NCBI GenBank assembly: GCA_907163375.1
Contig: CAJQUW010008928.1
Span: forward strand, 62,001 to 126,000
Direction: 5' to 3'
DNA length: 64,000 nucleotides
Source: Prostheceraeus crozeri
Taxonomy: Eukaryota; Platyhelminthes; Polycladida; Euryleptidae
Shown one piece after another: positions 1-11,775 of this stretch. Made by a program: the position numbers and the translations under genes. The stretch's first letter is position 1, and every line of letters starts with the position of its first letter. Under the pieces are notes generated by a model that saw nothing but the letters and a program-made list of their open reading frames with translations, did no database searches and was not told the DNA's origin.

Positions 1-480
1 TCGGCGCTTCGCGCCCTCGAAATTCTTTGGATTATAGGGTAAATAAATTTGCATAATCGTTTATATAAATATAGTCGTGCGCGAATTTATTTACGTATCG
101 GCTCGGGGCGCCATAGCTACTGTTAACCCTTCAACCTTAACCTTTGTCTTTAAAATTCGAATTTTGGCGCGAAACTCGATTTTTCAAAATTTAGCGCGAA
201 ATTTTCATTTTTCTATTCAATTCAAACATTTTATGATTTTAAAGTTGAATCATGACTTTGAATAATAGTATATCTAGCAACGCATCATTCGATCATTTCA
301 TATTATTTTGAAAATTGACTTTACTGTTTACATGTAGAAATCTTTCAACACGTTTGATGGCCCTTCCATTTCTAAGGTTAAAAATAAACCAGCTGATCAA
401 TTTCTTGTTTGAGTTATCAGTTTTATTTTACTGCACTAATGAGATGATGTGATGTCACGAAGTCGTTGTTCATGGTACCT
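1..480. other. AT-rich stretch, nothing recognised
   Basis: No convincing ORF, RNA gene or repeat was seen. The terminal repeat of the old Polinton copy would be expected near here, but I could not match it to any sequence on the other side of that copy. Confidence 0.4.
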
Positions 481-492
481 TTGTCAATTTCA

Positions 493-500
493 TATATAAA
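493..500 (+). promoter_or_regulatory. TATA box of a small gene
   Basis: TATATAAA lies 56 bp before the ATG at 557. The spacing fits a start site near 525 and a short leader. The same TATATAA form occurs in two promoters of the younger Polinton. Confidence 0.5.
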
Positions 501-556
501 GAACTTGCGCACATCGGATCTTCACTCATTTTTGAATTATTTAGTGTCCATACGAG

Positions 557-781
557 ATGTCATTCTTCGTTTCTCCACTCTCCGATTCATATTGCATTTC
601 TGAAGTGAAATTTTCATCGTTACTTTATAAGATTTCGGGAGTAGGAACATTATTAAGTTCTTGCTACCAAATAGCTTTAAATACAGGTGCTTGGCTTTTA
701 GGATGTGTCAACCATGTTTTTTCTATTTTTCATCATAAATTGAATCATCAACAAGACACACGAATATACAAGTTTGAATAA
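557..781 (+). CDS. small 74-aa protein with a hydrophobic segment
   Basis: The ORF has a TATA box 56 bp upstream, and its TAA stop lies inside an AATAAA signal (777-782), so a whole compact transcription unit is visible. The protein has a hydrophobic central stretch (about residues 30-58) and a His-rich tail. No family was recognised. The unit lies just outside the old Polinton's coiled-coil gene and could be an accessory gene of that element or an unrelated short gene. Confidence 0.4.
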   Translation: MSFFVSPLSDSYCISEVKFSSLLYKISGVGTLLSSCYQIALNTGAWLLGCVNHVFSIFHHKLNHQQDTRIYKFE

Positions 782-1200
782 AAGTGTACTTGAATCAACA
801 TCTGCATTTTCGCAGCTTGTTTCTCGTTAAAAAGATGCTTAGATATAGATTTCACACTTTTTCAAATATTCAATCTGTCATCTACTAACAGATGTGTAAG
901 ATTCAAGGCTGTTCAATTCAATAAATTTAGCAATCGTTGAAATTTTCAAAATCTCACTTTCATTCTATTATATTTATTTCGAAATTTAATTATGATTAAT
1001 CAGCTATTTTTTGATGTCTTTTTATGAAAAAACCCTTTTCAAATGAATATTTAACTTTCGAATCTCGGTTTCCATTACATCTTTAAATTTTTCTTTTTAA
1101 GATATGTCAAATTCTAAAGTAGTACTTAATGAAGCCTTGAAGATGGTACATAAATGAGTTCTCATTTAATAACAGATTAAATAATAATAAAAGTTTTTTA

Positions 1201-3160
1201 TCCTCCACGGAAATGGTTCGACAAGGAAGCACTGCACGACAGCGTCTAATCTTATACTACTGTGAAACACACCGACTACCTGCTCGACATGCGAACAAGA
1301 GCAGTCATAAAGAGTGCACTTTCAAAAGTGATCGTACGTACCTTTTTGCTTGACCTGCAAAAGGTACGAGAGGAGTAATGACAAGACAAATAGCGACTCG
1401 GCAAAGGCCTTCATTATCAAGCACACTCCCTGTGCTCAAAAAATGGTAGGAAGGGCAGCAACCTTACCTCCAAAGTAGAGAGGAACAAGTTGGAGCGGCT
1501 ATCTGCCAAGGAAAGGTCGACCGAAGGCGTGCTGTCACAGGTGGACGAAAAAGGCCCTCAAGTCTCGCAAATTCATTGATGAGACCTTGAGTGATTTTGA
1601 GGTGAGTGCTGTCAATTCTACATGTCAACTTCAACGGATAACTGGATCATACCGGATAAACAAAGTACTACTTCATTATGTATGAATCAAACATGTCGTA
1701 TAAACATTTCAGGATGCTGATGCCCCCACCGAAAAGTCCAAGGTGCTGGTGCAGAAAAGGCTTATCGTCAAAGTTGTTTCGACCGACGAAAGTCAGTTTC
1801 AAGAAGAAGAAAGTGGTAGAAAACCTACGAAAGGTAAGAAAATAATTTGCGTATTAGTTCTTAATATGAAATTGAATATGAACTTCTATTTTCATGCTTC
1901 CGAGTGTCCAAACGTATCCCAAAGTACCTCGGTTGAATTCGCAGGAAAAAGTCATTTCCAGCCCCGCAAGTGTCATTGCTATACACTTGGATTAAACGCT
2001 TGGATATCAGACAATAATATCTGGAAAATGTATGTATTTTTTAAAAATGTACATGCCTATAATCGAAGTTTATGTATACGTCTATATCTAGTGATAAACA
2101 TATTATCTTATTTTTCGCTGCAGGTTGTACGATCTCTGTCCCTTAAGAAACAACAGCGGAGCTGCACGTCGACGCCGGCGACATGGACATCGATAGAGGA
2201 CAATGAGGAGAGGCCCTACTCCATTCACGAATCATCAGATGATTCCTCCATATCTGAGGATTCCTCTTTATTCAAAGACATCTCAACCACGTCGTCTCAA
2301 ACATCCTCATCCGATGAAGATGATGATTTGGTTGCAAATGTAAGTATCAAGCTTGGATAACTGCATGAGTAGAGAATTTTTCCATTATAATTTGAAAACC
2401 CACTTGATTACAAATTGATGAGTCTGTGATAGATTAATTTATCTTCTAGAATGATTTGGGGCTCTTCAGGAGGGTAGTGGATCCAATCAAAAGACCATAA
2501 TCGAGACGACGGTATGAAAAATTCGCATTTGGATTTTATAAATGTCAAAAAATGTAAATAATTCATAAACAGCAGTTTCTTTCGATTACAGGACTCCGTG
2601 ATGTATGCGTCACAGAAGGAGGTCTCGTTCAGCAACATTCGGACATTCCCGAACTGAAGTGTCCGCCTGCTGATGTTCCCCGTCATCACATTGGCTCCGA
2701 CATACCCTGTGCGTCCTCTCGTCCGCAGTTCCATCCTCTCCAGTGCCTGTGCCTGCCGCAGTTCCTTACTCTTCGGTACCACAACACCTAGCCAAGTCGC
2801 AGCTCCAACAACGCCTGATACAGCTGTAACAGCTCCTCTCACTTCGACTGCCCTTCTCCCAGTACGAGATTACAACGCGGACCTCGACAGAAGAAGACAT
2901 CGAGTTCAAGCTGCGACGCTGCCAGGAGCGCCTACAGCAGGCAGAGGAGCGCGAAAAGAAACTGAAGAAGGAGAACACAGGTTTAATTGTATCGATGAGG
3001 AATCAAATCTCCTATTGGCCTCCCAAGTGTCAAACAGTCATCGACGTGAGAAAGAAACTTTAGTGCACATGGAGTGTGTGAACAGTAGCATGACTAACGC
3101 ATATGGACGACTTCAGCGTCTGCATCCAAAGCTACAACCACTTGAAGCTGCATCATAGTG
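1201..3160 (+). pseudogene. relic of the Polinton Zn-binding/coiled-coil gene
   Basis: The segment at 1213-1335 encodes a YYC...H...H..EC pattern matching the N-terminal region of the intact gene at 33,051. Further exon-like blocks follow with good splice signals: GTGAGT after about 1600, TTTCAG before 1714, GTAAG at 1832, GCAG before 2124, GTAAGT at 2341 and ACAG before 2592. They include an acidic Ser-rich part (2150-2340) and a Glu/Lys/Arg-rich coiled coil (about 2880-2980). Not every exon joins in frame and in-frame stops occur, so I treat it as decayed. The position before the polymerase relic matches the intact element. Confidence 0.55.
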
Positions 3161-3349
3161 GAATAGTGAAATGTGTAAAGCCTCAACTTCTTTTCCTTTC
3201 TCTTTATTTGTTTTGAAAATGAAATTGTCGTAAATTTTATGTTTTCTCTTTATCTCAGATGGGATCATATCTTATTGGCTAGTGATGACGCTGACCTCAT
3301 AAGATTATAGATGTGTATAAGGGATCGCTAATTTACAGTCCTCATCAAT

Positions 3350-6300
3350 AATCATGGTTGTCTGTATTAAGTGTGGAAAATTGTTCACTCTTACAGGCAA
3401 TTTACAGCGTCATGAAAAGTTTGTCAGTGTAGCAAGTGTCCATACAGGACGAGTAGGATAGATAATCTAAAGAGACATAAACTTGTGTGCAATAATAAAC
3501 CGATTGATAGCATAACAGAATCAAATTCAAACAATCAAAATATTTCTACTTCCAAAAACCAACACCAACCAGCGCCTCAACTAATGTACAAAGCTTTATG
3601 CAATACTGCTCTCAATGTGGCAAACCATATAATTCTATAAGTAGATTTCGTCAACATATGAATGTACATAATACAAACAGTGAGATGAATATGCATAATA
3701 ACTATGGAATTATAAGTCTCAGCGAAGGCGCACTGAATGGCCATGCACGTGTGTATGACATCACGCTAACAACACCTACTTTGGGCATAAAAGCATTCCT
3801 AGAAAGCATGCATTCCGTGTTCGGTAATTTATTGTCTGAATTACTTATGAGTGATCAACTGCGTGGTCGTCTAATTGCACAGATTCGTTATGTCCGTGCT
3901 AATCCTCAAGAAGAGGAAACTTTTCTCGCACACTACCTGATCACCCTGAAACTATATTTCTCACTATGATGCTTGGTTTCAGGATCATCTAAATAAGAGA
4001 TGGCTGAAGCATCTAAATAGCCTGATAAATCATACTGAAGCTTTCACAGAAAAGGGTGGCAATTGGATTACAGATGATGTACAAATATAGAGTTCAAAGT
4101 AATAACAAGTCCAATACTGCCAGGTGGACGATCATTTCCTCTACCAGAGAAGCTTAAGAGCTCTAGAGCTGTTATTAATGTCAATTCAAATGCAAGTGAT
4201 TGCTTCTTATATGCAGTTTTATCAATATTACAATACAATGATGTGCCTTATTCAGGGAACGGGATGAAATCACATAATAAGTGGACATCACCTAAATATG
4301 GTAGGCATTTCTACACCAGTATCAATCAAAGATATTCCAAAATCTGAGAAAAATTATGACACTTAAGTTAACATTCACTTTTATGAAAATGAACTCAATA
4401 TGTTCGATACAATAGCAACTTTACTGGTAAGCAAATGGTAAATATTTTGTTAATTCTAAACAATGGAGCAGAACACTACTGTGGAATTCCAAAGCTGTCA
4501 AGATCGTATAGGAAAACGTTAAAAAGGCACAAATACTTCTGTGGAAGATGCACTTATTCACATATTAGACAACACTAGAACGACATTTCCAGTTTTGCAT
4601 TCGCGGAAAAGCACAAATAGAAAAATGCCGACAGACCTTAAGAACTAACAAGTAGCATGGAATAGCAACCGAGTCCTCCTTCGTAATTTATGCAGATATA
4701 GAGTGCTACATTGACAATAAAATAGATAGAACTCGGCAATTGGAGCTTATCATGTCTGGCATAATGCCTTTCTATCGAGATTCGAAACCAAGTATTATCA
4801 TTATCTCTTTGAGGGAGAAAGTTGCAGTCAATTTCTTGCATCACTTAGAAAATGTAAGCCTAAACTTGCATGACAACCAATGTGCAACAACTAGGCAGTC
4901 AATAACACAGACAGCGAATGAAAATACAAACCATGAGAATGCAGAATGTTGCAAACAAATGTAAATATAAATTCACCGATGAAGTCGTAAAAGTTCGTGA
5001 TCACTATCATATCACCGGACGATATAGGCAACATTATGTAGGAAATGCAATCTCCAGCTAAGACTTAATAGAAGGGAGCTCTCCTCAATTCTAAAAACTA
5101 TAACAGCCACATCACTTGCTATTAGCCGATTGGAAGCATGAAATCCAGGAATTGCTGAAAAATATAACTTGATCCGCCAGTGTCCCCGTAAATGAATACA
5201 AAGGGAAACAGCATACAAAAAACTAAAAGGTTTGCAATCCATGAGCACGTAGAGACATAAAGGGTAGAATTTCCACAAGTAAGTGATGATGTTTTCCACC
5301 AGAAGGGAGTGTGTCTTTATTCATACTTCAGAAACTTTAACACGTTGACGGAAGACTGTCTACCACCATTTGAATTCTTTAATTATCTTACTCGTGAGCA
5401 TTGTTCCGATAGTGAATATGAACACGGCAACAAGGCATAGATTGAATATAATTGTAGTACATTTGGTGATTACATGCTGGCATATCTGAAATTGGATGTT
5501 TTTGGCAGACATATTCGAAGTGTTGTCCTGATGAAAGTTGAAAATATGTCCTATATATTTGAACGAGCAATAAGAGGAGGCATGACTTTCATTAACATTC
5601 ACAGAGCACGTGCACGAATTGCCGAATTAGGAAATAAAGCACATAGGAGTCAACATTTGACCTACTTAGATGTTTATAATCTTAATGGTTCTTAACTCTG
5701 CAGATATATACCCCACTCAAATTTCAAATGGTTGAGTGAAAGCGAATTAGACAATTATTTTAATGAAAATATTCAAAGCATGGATGATGATGGTGAAATC
5801 GGCTACATTTTTTATTTAGATTTAGAGTGTCTCGCAGCCATTCATGATGACACAGCCGATTTACCATTAACTCCAGAAATGCAGATTATTGAAAAGAGAA
5901 TGTTTTCACACTATGAAAAATCTCTATGATAAAAAAATACAAAATACACATTATTCTTCTATCGAGAAACTTCTGCTGCGTCAATTTGATAGAGAAAATT
6001 ATGTAATCCACCACTCAATTTTGAAATTTTGCTTGACCATGAGTATGAGAATCAAGAAAGTGGCATAAAATTCACACAAAAGCCTTGGTTAAAAAGATAC
6101 ATTGATATGAACTCTCGAAACATGCCTCAATCAAATACTGACTTCGAAAAGTCATTCTATAAAATGAAAAATAATTATTCTTTCCTTGGTAAAGCAATGG
6201 AAAATGTAACGAGAAGGAAAAAATTCAAACTAGTCAACATAAGATATTTGATGAAGATCTGGTTGGCATGGAAATGTATAAACATTCAACAGTTTCAAAT

Positions 6301-6920
6301 AACTTTATGTAAGTTGGTCAAGTAGTGCTTGACTATAGTAAGTTGGAAATGTATCAATTATATTACATTGATGTAAAAGGATGTCCACTGATAAATAGAA
6401 CGCGGCTTTGTGGAGGTGATAGAGACAGACTCTTCCTATGTCTATACACGTCACCATCTGTCCTTCTGGAGGATATGCTTCCATGTTTCGGTGAAAAGTT
6501 TGACTCTTCAAACCATGGCAGTCATCAACGACCATACATAACTACAAACAGTGAGATTAGGTTGTTTTAAGTATGAGTGTGCTGAAAAGTTGTTTGAGGA
6601 AATGATCTTATTAAATTCGAAAATGTATTCAATGAAATATCTACACTCTACGAATCACACCATCAAGCGTAAAAAAGAAATTCAGAGAGCAGCAGTTGAA
6701 AAATTGAAGCATGAGGACTATAGAAGTGTTTATTATAGTGAGGATGATACAACTGAGGATATGACAATTATAAATTCAAAAAATCACATAGTCAACACAA
6801 AATCATTTAGGAAGCGAGGTCGTTCACTTTGAAAGGATAAGCACTGTTGGGTAGACAAAAATCATTACCATATGGACACTACAGTCTACGACTTCCCCTA
6901 CCTTTGAAGAGAAGGAGATG
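3350..6920 (+). pseudogene. POLB: decayed protein-primed DNA polymerase B of the old Polinton
   Basis: Fragments in all three plus frames follow the intact polymerase (35,697-39,560) in order. They comprise three C2H2-type fingers (3360-3670), the N-terminal domain (3720-3960), the CG(I)PK(L)SR segment (4470-4510), exonuclease pieces (4680-5100), YLKLDVF (5480), a degraded template-primer region, the NYSFLGK motif-B equivalent (6170) and a final block containing LLNSKMYSMK. Motif C reads GDRDRL where the intact copy has GDTDSF, so catalytic residues are lost. The last block ends at TGA 6830-6832, the same codon position as the stop of the intact copy, and recognisable coding similarity continues past it. 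Confidence 0.85.
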
Positions 6921-7248
6921 CCTCCCTGTCACATGTGATATAGAGTAAGTCTAAGTAAATTCAGTAAAATATTCCACTTGTAAGAGATGGCGATTGCTAC
7001 ATCTTCCGACATTTGGCAATACTTATTAATATAGTTATAAATAAAGAAATTAGTTGTTCAGTAAACCGTTCAGTAGGTTCAACAGAGACTGCATCGATGG
7101 CGGTCGGTTAAATAACAGCATCTGAATGCTTTTCACTTTCTGATTGTTGGCCAGACTTGATACTTTACAAAATCAACATTGATATTCATTGTCTAGCCGT
7201 CTGCAGTAAATGTTCAGTGTACTAAAACGAAGTCCAATCAGATCAATT
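6921..7248. other. no gene seen
   Basis: AT-rich sequence between the polymerase relic and a LINE scrap. I see nothing recognisable. Confidence 0.4.
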
Positions 7249-7509
7249 CTAATGATTGTCCCTAATTTCGCTGGCCAGTGTTGTAGACTTTGCTATAAAT
7301 TTCATTTCGGTTGGCTTTAAGCCACACATAATGGCATAGAAATCAGCCTTCGATATGTTTGTCATGAAAGGCATATTCAATTGTCTAATCAATTCATATC
7401 GCGGACATTCAACGATGAAATGAAATAGATCTTCTGTCTTTCCAAGATTGCATGAGGTACAGATTGTTTCATAAAAATGGATCACCCTTAAACATCGCCT
7501 TAACTTCAA
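7249..7509 (-). pseudogene. LINE reverse-transcriptase C-terminal zinc-finger fragment
   Basis: An 86-aa open stretch carries C-x2-C...EDLFHFIVECPRY...R, the zinc-binding element found near the C-terminus of jockey/I-type LINE ORF2 proteins. No RT core lies beside it, so it is a truncated scrap inside the old Polinton. Confidence 0.5.
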
Positions 7510-7969
7510 CTCTGTCTAACTCCGCCAAACTTGAACGAATTTCTCTGAAATTTAGAAGATATGTCAGTTGTGCTTACTAATATCATTGTTGGAGATTTCA
7601 AGCATGAATATTGAGTTGTTTTCCTGTTATAGATAAAAAAGTAGTAGATAATTTGATCTTTATTTAGCAATGTTACACAAAATCATACCTCACTCTTATA
7701 AAATTACATTTGTTTCCTTTGTTATGTAATATGTTGTTCTACAAGCCAAAAGCTATCAAGCAAAACAAAAATAAAGAAAATCGGTCAATCAGCGCCAGTA
7801 TAGCACCATTATTCATCAACAATAATGTAACTGCTACATGTGATTAACTGGACTTCATGCTCCATAGCTTCCTGACTTCGTTGCGGTGGTGTTGGCAGCA
7901 CTCCTGATTGCTTTCAGCTAGAAATCTATCTCTTAACGGTTGAAAACAATACAAAGCACAAATGAACAA

Positions 7970-9115
7970 TAACGAGGTCGCATTCACAAAAGGCAAAGTG
8001 TCAGCCTTGCTAGAACTAGGGTTTTCTTTGCGAGCTACAAGCAAGCGACTAAATGTCTCTTACACAAATGTGCATCGATGACATAATGATGATTTTCGAC
8101 TCTGTCGTAAAGAGGGCTCTGGCCGTCCACGCAAAACATACAAACGTAGAGACCGCCTACTTTTGAGATTTGTTAAAGTTGATCCAAGTCTCTCGTTAAC
8201 TGAGATGGCTGCACTAGTCTCGTCTATTTCTAAGTCCACTATTCGTAGAAGACTTATTGAGTCGAATTTCAAGAGCTGTAAGAGGCCCTCTCAGATCGAA
8301 TTATCAGATCAGCATACAAAAAGACGTCTCAGATGGGCAATGAGTCATTGTCACTGGCGAAATCAATGGGATCGGGTTGTCTGGTCTGATGAGGCATAGT
8401 CCGTCTGAAGGATAGTGATGGTCGATTGAGATTATGGATAAAATCTGATCAGGAAATTCCGAGACATTTACATCGTCCCCGGGTACAAGGTGGTGCGTCT
8501 CTACTGATTTGGGCTGGCATTTGGACCAATGGCCGCTCTGAACTTCACATACAGCAAGGAACCATGAATTCTGAACGCTATGTGAATGTTTTACGAATGA
8601 ACATTGGCCAAATAACAGATCAACTTGGTGATCCATCGACTTGGTTATTTATGGATGATAATGCTACGTGTAACAGGAGTAGTAGAGTCAACTTATGCAA
8701 GTCTCAATTAGGGCTTAAGACATTATCTTGGCCAGCTCGTTCTCCTGATCTGAATCCCATAGAAAATGTATGGAGTATTCTAAAACGTAACGTTCGTCGT
8801 TCACTGCTACCTACAGATGGCGTATCACAACTTACGCCACTGTTAAAAAGAGAGTGGAGAAAGTTGGATCAGTCAAAAATCAACGATATCATCGAATCAA
8901 TGCCTAGACGAATTGGTAATGTCATTGACAATAAGGGTAGGGCCAAAAAATATTAGCTTCTTAAGAGCCGTTACTGTATCATAGCTTATCAGATTATATA
9001 AGGACATTTAAATATATTAGGGACATGAAATAACATGAAAAATGCTTTCTGTATCATACTTATGTTTTATTTAGTCAAATTTTAGGATGATCCACTTTTT
9101 ATGAAACGGACTGTA
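7970..9115 (+). mobile_element. degenerate Tc1-type DNA transposon
   Basis: A broken transposase reading runs from about 7998 (helix-turn-helix part with LLELGFSLRATSKRL and the GSGRPRK hinge) to 8956. The catalytic core has WSDEA at 8388, FMDDNA at 8652 and SPDLNPIENVW at 8746, typical of DD34E Tc1 transposases. There is an in-frame stop after HR near 8080, and a frame change plus stop near 8397 between the first and second Asp. A sequence at 9087-9116 looks like a right terminal repeat, but I could not find its left partner. Confidence 0.8.
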
Positions 9116-9399
9116 GTCTCACTAAAAATTGAACTTTCTGCATCTTTCCGATATGTAGAAATGATTACTAATGAATAGGAAGTCCTATTAAGAATCGAAA
9201 CAAATGGAAATAGATATGTGAAGACATTGCACTCAACATCATTTGTTGGATCATAGACATATTTAGCTTCACGCATACATTAAAATTAAATTAAGACTTT
9301 ACTTTCGGAACATGCCTCATTGCATTGGAACATGGAACTAAGCAACGTGCAAAACGTTTACATAAGATTCTAAAAGAGAAGTATTTCGTCATTCAACAT

Positions 9400-9690
9400 C
9401 AAATGGTGTTCAAAAACACTATTCACTGCCTTCACTGAAAGACTTCGATGACCTGAGTGACAACCATAACACTAGGATGAAGATTCCTGTCGATCACAAG
9501 GTATGGATAAAGTGTGATTCAACAGGCAAACTGTACGTCTGCTCACCAAAGCGAGGTGTTGATTATTGATTGTTTCGTTTCAGTGACGTCACATGGAGAA
9601 ACTTTACAAAGGAGATACTACCACAGATTACTTCATTCATTAGAGATTGAGGACATCGAACAGATGGAAGTTGTAAATCGGATGTTAACT
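9400..9690 (+). pseudogene. remnant of the Polinton PC4-like gene
   Basis: Fragments at 9420-9640 (HKVWIKCDSTGKLYVCSP, then FRFSDVTWRNFTKEILPQI after a stop) align with the VWLQHY...IQIYHS and FSFRKYNWEKYRRYIHRSI segments of the intact gene at 42,996. It lies directly before the TBP-like remnant, as in the intact element. In-frame stops mark it as dead. Confidence 0.5.
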
Positions 9691-9719
9691 AAAAAGTAAA
9701 CTCAATCTACACGAGATCG

Positions 9720-10183
9720 AGAGGAATACACCCAATGGTTACTGATAAAACGCAAATTGAAGCCGACAAAGAGCTTACATCTAGGAAGACCCTCAATGTT
9801 AACATGGAGGATTCAGAGGAAGGATAAATCTGACAGCAAAAATCCTTTTGCTTCTTAATGGAACAATCCAATGTGTTGGAAACGTCATGGATGGTGATCT
9901 CTCATATATACACGTGCCTTGAAAAATGTACTTGGTGATTCATTACCTGATTGGAAAGTGAAGATAATGACCGTGCAATGTGAACTGCACAATCAATGTA
10001 ACTTTCTTTAAGTTAACATCATCATTTCATCTAACTTATGAAATGGAGTTATTTCCAGCAGCTCAATTGACTAACTGGCATCCACATGTTCGTGTATTCC
10101 ATAATGGTAAGATTGTGATAAGCGGTGTTGGAAACATGAATGATGTGCCTCCCATCACACGTGATTTGAAAAATATTTTGTGA
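9720..10183 (+). pseudogene. remnant of the Polinton TBP-like gene
   Basis: The first repeat survives in pieces at about 9770-9890 (GRPSML and LLLNGTIQCVGNVM, parallel to GRPQML and LFPNGTVQILGAL of the intact copy). The second repeat is open at 9980-10,183, with YEMELFPAAQLTNW and VFHNGKIVISGVGN. Frameshifts separate the halves. Its presence here, next to the PC4-like remnant and the capsid relic, shows that the TBP-like gene was part of the ancestral gene set of this Polinton family. Confidence 0.7.
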
Positions 10184-10351
10184 AAACCAAATTGTAGATG
10201 TGTGAACATCAGAAAAAGATCTTGTGGATGTGTGAATACTTATTGAAATATGATCATGCTTTCTTTTCCTTTTAGATCCCAGGATTTGGAAAAGGGAAGC
10301 AAGTCAATTACACATAATATAAAACTTTATTACAAAACTGTTTTGATATAT

Positions 10352-11235
10352 TCAGAGAGAGTAGAGTGCTAGTTTGTCTACATTTATGTGTTGGATATTA
10401 AACGGATGCTTTTCAAAATCACCAATGAATGCCTCATTTTCCGCAGATGTGATATATACCGCTTTTAGCATTGCACGGGGATAAATATTTGGGTAGGCAT
10501 GAGAGGATGATCCCGCACCCATTGTGAAGATTTTCAACGCTCTGTGATTAACTGGATATATTGCATTGTTTTTCCTCAATCCTGTAGCATGCTCGTTGAT
10601 GACTGACGTGTTCATTGTTACTCGCCTTACATTGAGCACGATATTATGTTGCTTTGTAGCTCCAAAAGTCATTAACGCGAACTCAGGATTTGCACGAATA
10701 AATTTTATTTTCATTTTAACCTGATAGATATCTAGATTGACGAAGGAAATCAAGATATTCAGGTATTTTCAAGTAAAATCCCTTGAATCCGCTGTCAATT
10801 TCATTCGTCTTTTTAAACCTGCATTTGAAGTCTCATCAAATTTCCCTTGCTGATCATCATGCCGGTCGGCAATTTGGAAGTGTGACTGCTTAGCTTGCTT
10901 CTGAAATCGCGTCGTTGTATTTATGCATGCTCCATATGGAAATGCTCGATCCCCTCCTTCAATCTGTTTGTCAGTCAATATCAAATACACATCTGAGAAC
11001 AGACCGGCAATAGGAAGATTTGCCAATCTCGTTTAATCCTTCCTTGGTTGAATCAATATTGATACCATTCTTGATTTGTCTTGATTTGTATACACAATTC
11101 TAAATCAATGGATTGACAGTCAATATGATCTTGAAGATTGGCAGGTATATCAAACTGAATAGGCTGTTGGTTACCATCGATACATGTTGTAGGGACTATG
11201 TCTACAACTGCTAAGGAAATTATGTCTGTTTGATG
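10352..11235 (-). pseudogene. decayed Polinton major capsid protein
   Basis: Three minus-strand blocks follow the intact capsid gene (44,728-46,005). The N-terminal QTDIISLAVVD block is at about 11,060-11,230. A middle block at 10,769-11,026 has KQIEGGDRAFPYGA and KFDETSNAG. A third block at 10,352-10,753 has the NPEFAL and HATGLRKNNAIYPVNH segments. Frameshifts separate them and the C-terminal third is missing. Confidence 0.8.
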
Positions 11236-11279
11236 AGGGGTAGACTAGAAGAAGCACAAAGTCGAATTGATACTGTGCA

Positions 11280-11775
11280 TCGTATTAGTTCTACAAATAT
11301 TTTGTCTTCCTTCGTTTTGACCTGTTTCCCGTCGTTGTGGACTTTCGTTTGCACTTTCTTGTTTTCACTCGACGTCTACATTTAAAACGTGCTGCTCTAC
11401 TCGGCTTTTTACTTTTCCTGCGTCTTTGCCAAGCAACTCAATCGAATCCAAATTGCATTGATTTCCTACGTTTCTTCCAAACTGTATGCCTCGTCTTTGC
11501 TATATCATCTAATGCGTCTACGGCAGATTGCTTCGCGCGCATTTTCATAGATTCACCTATATCCTCTCCATGAAGCGGATCAGCTGCAACATTTGCACCA
11601 AAATCTAAAGCCCTGTTTCCAACCCGCTACATGAAAGGCATGCCATACTTCTTTAGCGTTGGGAGAACCATACGTCCTAGTGTACCAAACACATTCTCCA
11701 ACTTGTCGTCTACATTCAACAAACACGGGACAGCCGCTCTGGTATGATGGTCTACTGTAAATGCCTGTCATTATG
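11280..11775 (-). pseudogene. decayed basic core-type protein
   Basis: The N-terminus at 11,690-11,771 reads YSRPSYQSG...RRQVG, matching FYSRPSYVSGGG...RRQRG of the intact 46,008-46,463 gene. The C-terminal basic tail at about 11,330-11,410 contains RRRKSKKPSR and CRRRVKTRKCKRKS. The middle is frame-disrupted. The N-terminal piece is duplicated at 13,149-13,221 by the tandem duplication. Confidence 0.65.

Noticed and set aside
1-60. Terminal repeat of the old Polinton at the left edge, or at 20.1-21.4 kb on the right
   Set aside because: No sequence at either place could be paired with the other or with the young element's termini.
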